From Bdellovibrio sp. 28-41-41 (GTDB taxonomy: Bacteria; Bdellovibrionota; Bdellovibrionia; Bdellovibrionales; Bdellovibrionaceae), in assembly GCA_002256935.1 (NCBI GenBank), contig NCGL01000005.1, positions 1 to 64,000 on the forward strand: DNA of 64,000 nucleotides. Reading direction: 5' to 3'. Below are positions 63,913 to 64,000 of the stretch, piece by piece. The notes below the pieces were generated by a model. The model was given only the letters and a program-made list of their open reading frames with translations. It was not told the DNA's origin and searched no databases. Position numbers and translations under genes: made by a program. How positions within the stretch are numbered: the first letter of the stretch is position 1; every line of letters begins with the position of its first letter.

Positions 63913-64000
63913 ATGAAAGCGTTTTGGTGGTTTAAGGAGAATTCGATTGCAGGGATGGCTAGACCTGGATTTAATTCGGTTCGTTGGTTTGATTTGCCCT
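63913..64000 (+). CDS. Start of a gene cut by the window end
   Basis: Begins with ATG at 63913 after a TTGGAG ribosome-binding site. Only the first 29 residues are visible (MKAFWWFKENSIAGMARPGF and a following RWFD). The opening resembles small protein-tyrosine or dual-specificity phosphatase proteins, but too little remains for an assignment. Confidence 0.5.
   Translation, partial: MKAFWWFKENSIAGMARPGFNSVRWFDLP

Noticed and set aside
1..64000. tRNA, rRNA, CRISPR or intact prophage
   Set aside because: No cloverleaf, repeat-spacer array, integrase or capsid-type gene was seen on either strand.

Overview
The window carries about 50 protein-coding genes on roughly 43-45 % GC DNA (estimated by eye) and reads as one continuous bacterial chromosome segment. 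I see no tRNA, rRNA, CRISPR array, intact transposase or prophage. The gene content suggests a Gram-negative, diderm, Bdellovibrio-like bacterium (Bdellovibrionota). Reasons are the very many secreted lipoproteins and proteases, C-terminal-Phe outer-membrane barrels, a membrane pyrophosphatase, several His-kinase, receiver and HPt proteins, Calx-beta and FN3 surface proteins, and a large share of unrecognised signal-peptide proteins. This placement is inference from content, not a database match.

Layout. 1-3540: translation and tRNA modification genes (3' part of metG, a TrmH-family methyltransferase, trmO). 3518-6611: small secreted proteins, then a leftward run of a small membrane protein, an ExoD-family protein and an MFS transporter. 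6963-10992: membrane pyrophosphatase (K+-dependent signature) and a degenerate-receiver protein with a hairpin over its start. 11127-15451: endonuclease I, galE and two secreted proteins. 15457-20201: metF-metH, the B12-dependent methionine branch. 20241-22886: divergent polyprenyl-phosphate sugar transferase and O-antigen ligase/polymerase. 23704-36870: surface and signalling block with a 1514-aa Calx-beta/beta-helix lipoprotein, an FN3-barrel protein, a sensor kinase coupled to a HELVH peptidase, and a 1172-aa lipoprotein with a phage-tail-fibre-like lectin segment.

37035-39275 is a decaying zone: a truncated and frameshifted papain-like peptidase, an OmpR-type regulator, an HPt protein, and the relic of the receiver domain that once preceded the HPt. 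39537-46949: M3 peptidase, CheY-like protein, cobalamin-binding-like protein, PhoD-like phosphatase, ferritin-like protein, DedA, and a paralogue of the large lipoprotein's N-terminus. 47038-51238: PAS sensor kinase, then a redoxin/FixH-like/outer-membrane cluster divergent from a ZrgA-like zinc protein. 51348-56363: RhlE-type helicase, a palindrome cluster, a MITE-like inverted-repeat element, DusC-like enzyme, RsmG and rhomboid. 56440-63805: a candidate structured RNA with an H-type pseudoknot ahead of a secreted transglutaminase-elicitor-like protein, a subtilisin-like lipoprotein, two more lipoproteins and a Kef-type antiporter. The window ends in the start of another gene.

The most promising undescribed items are the pseudoknotted leader at 56448-56543 with the oomycete-GP42-like transglutaminase behind it, the decayed phosphorelay at 37803-39275, the inverted-repeat element at 53677-53843, and the nested palindromes at 51265-51346.
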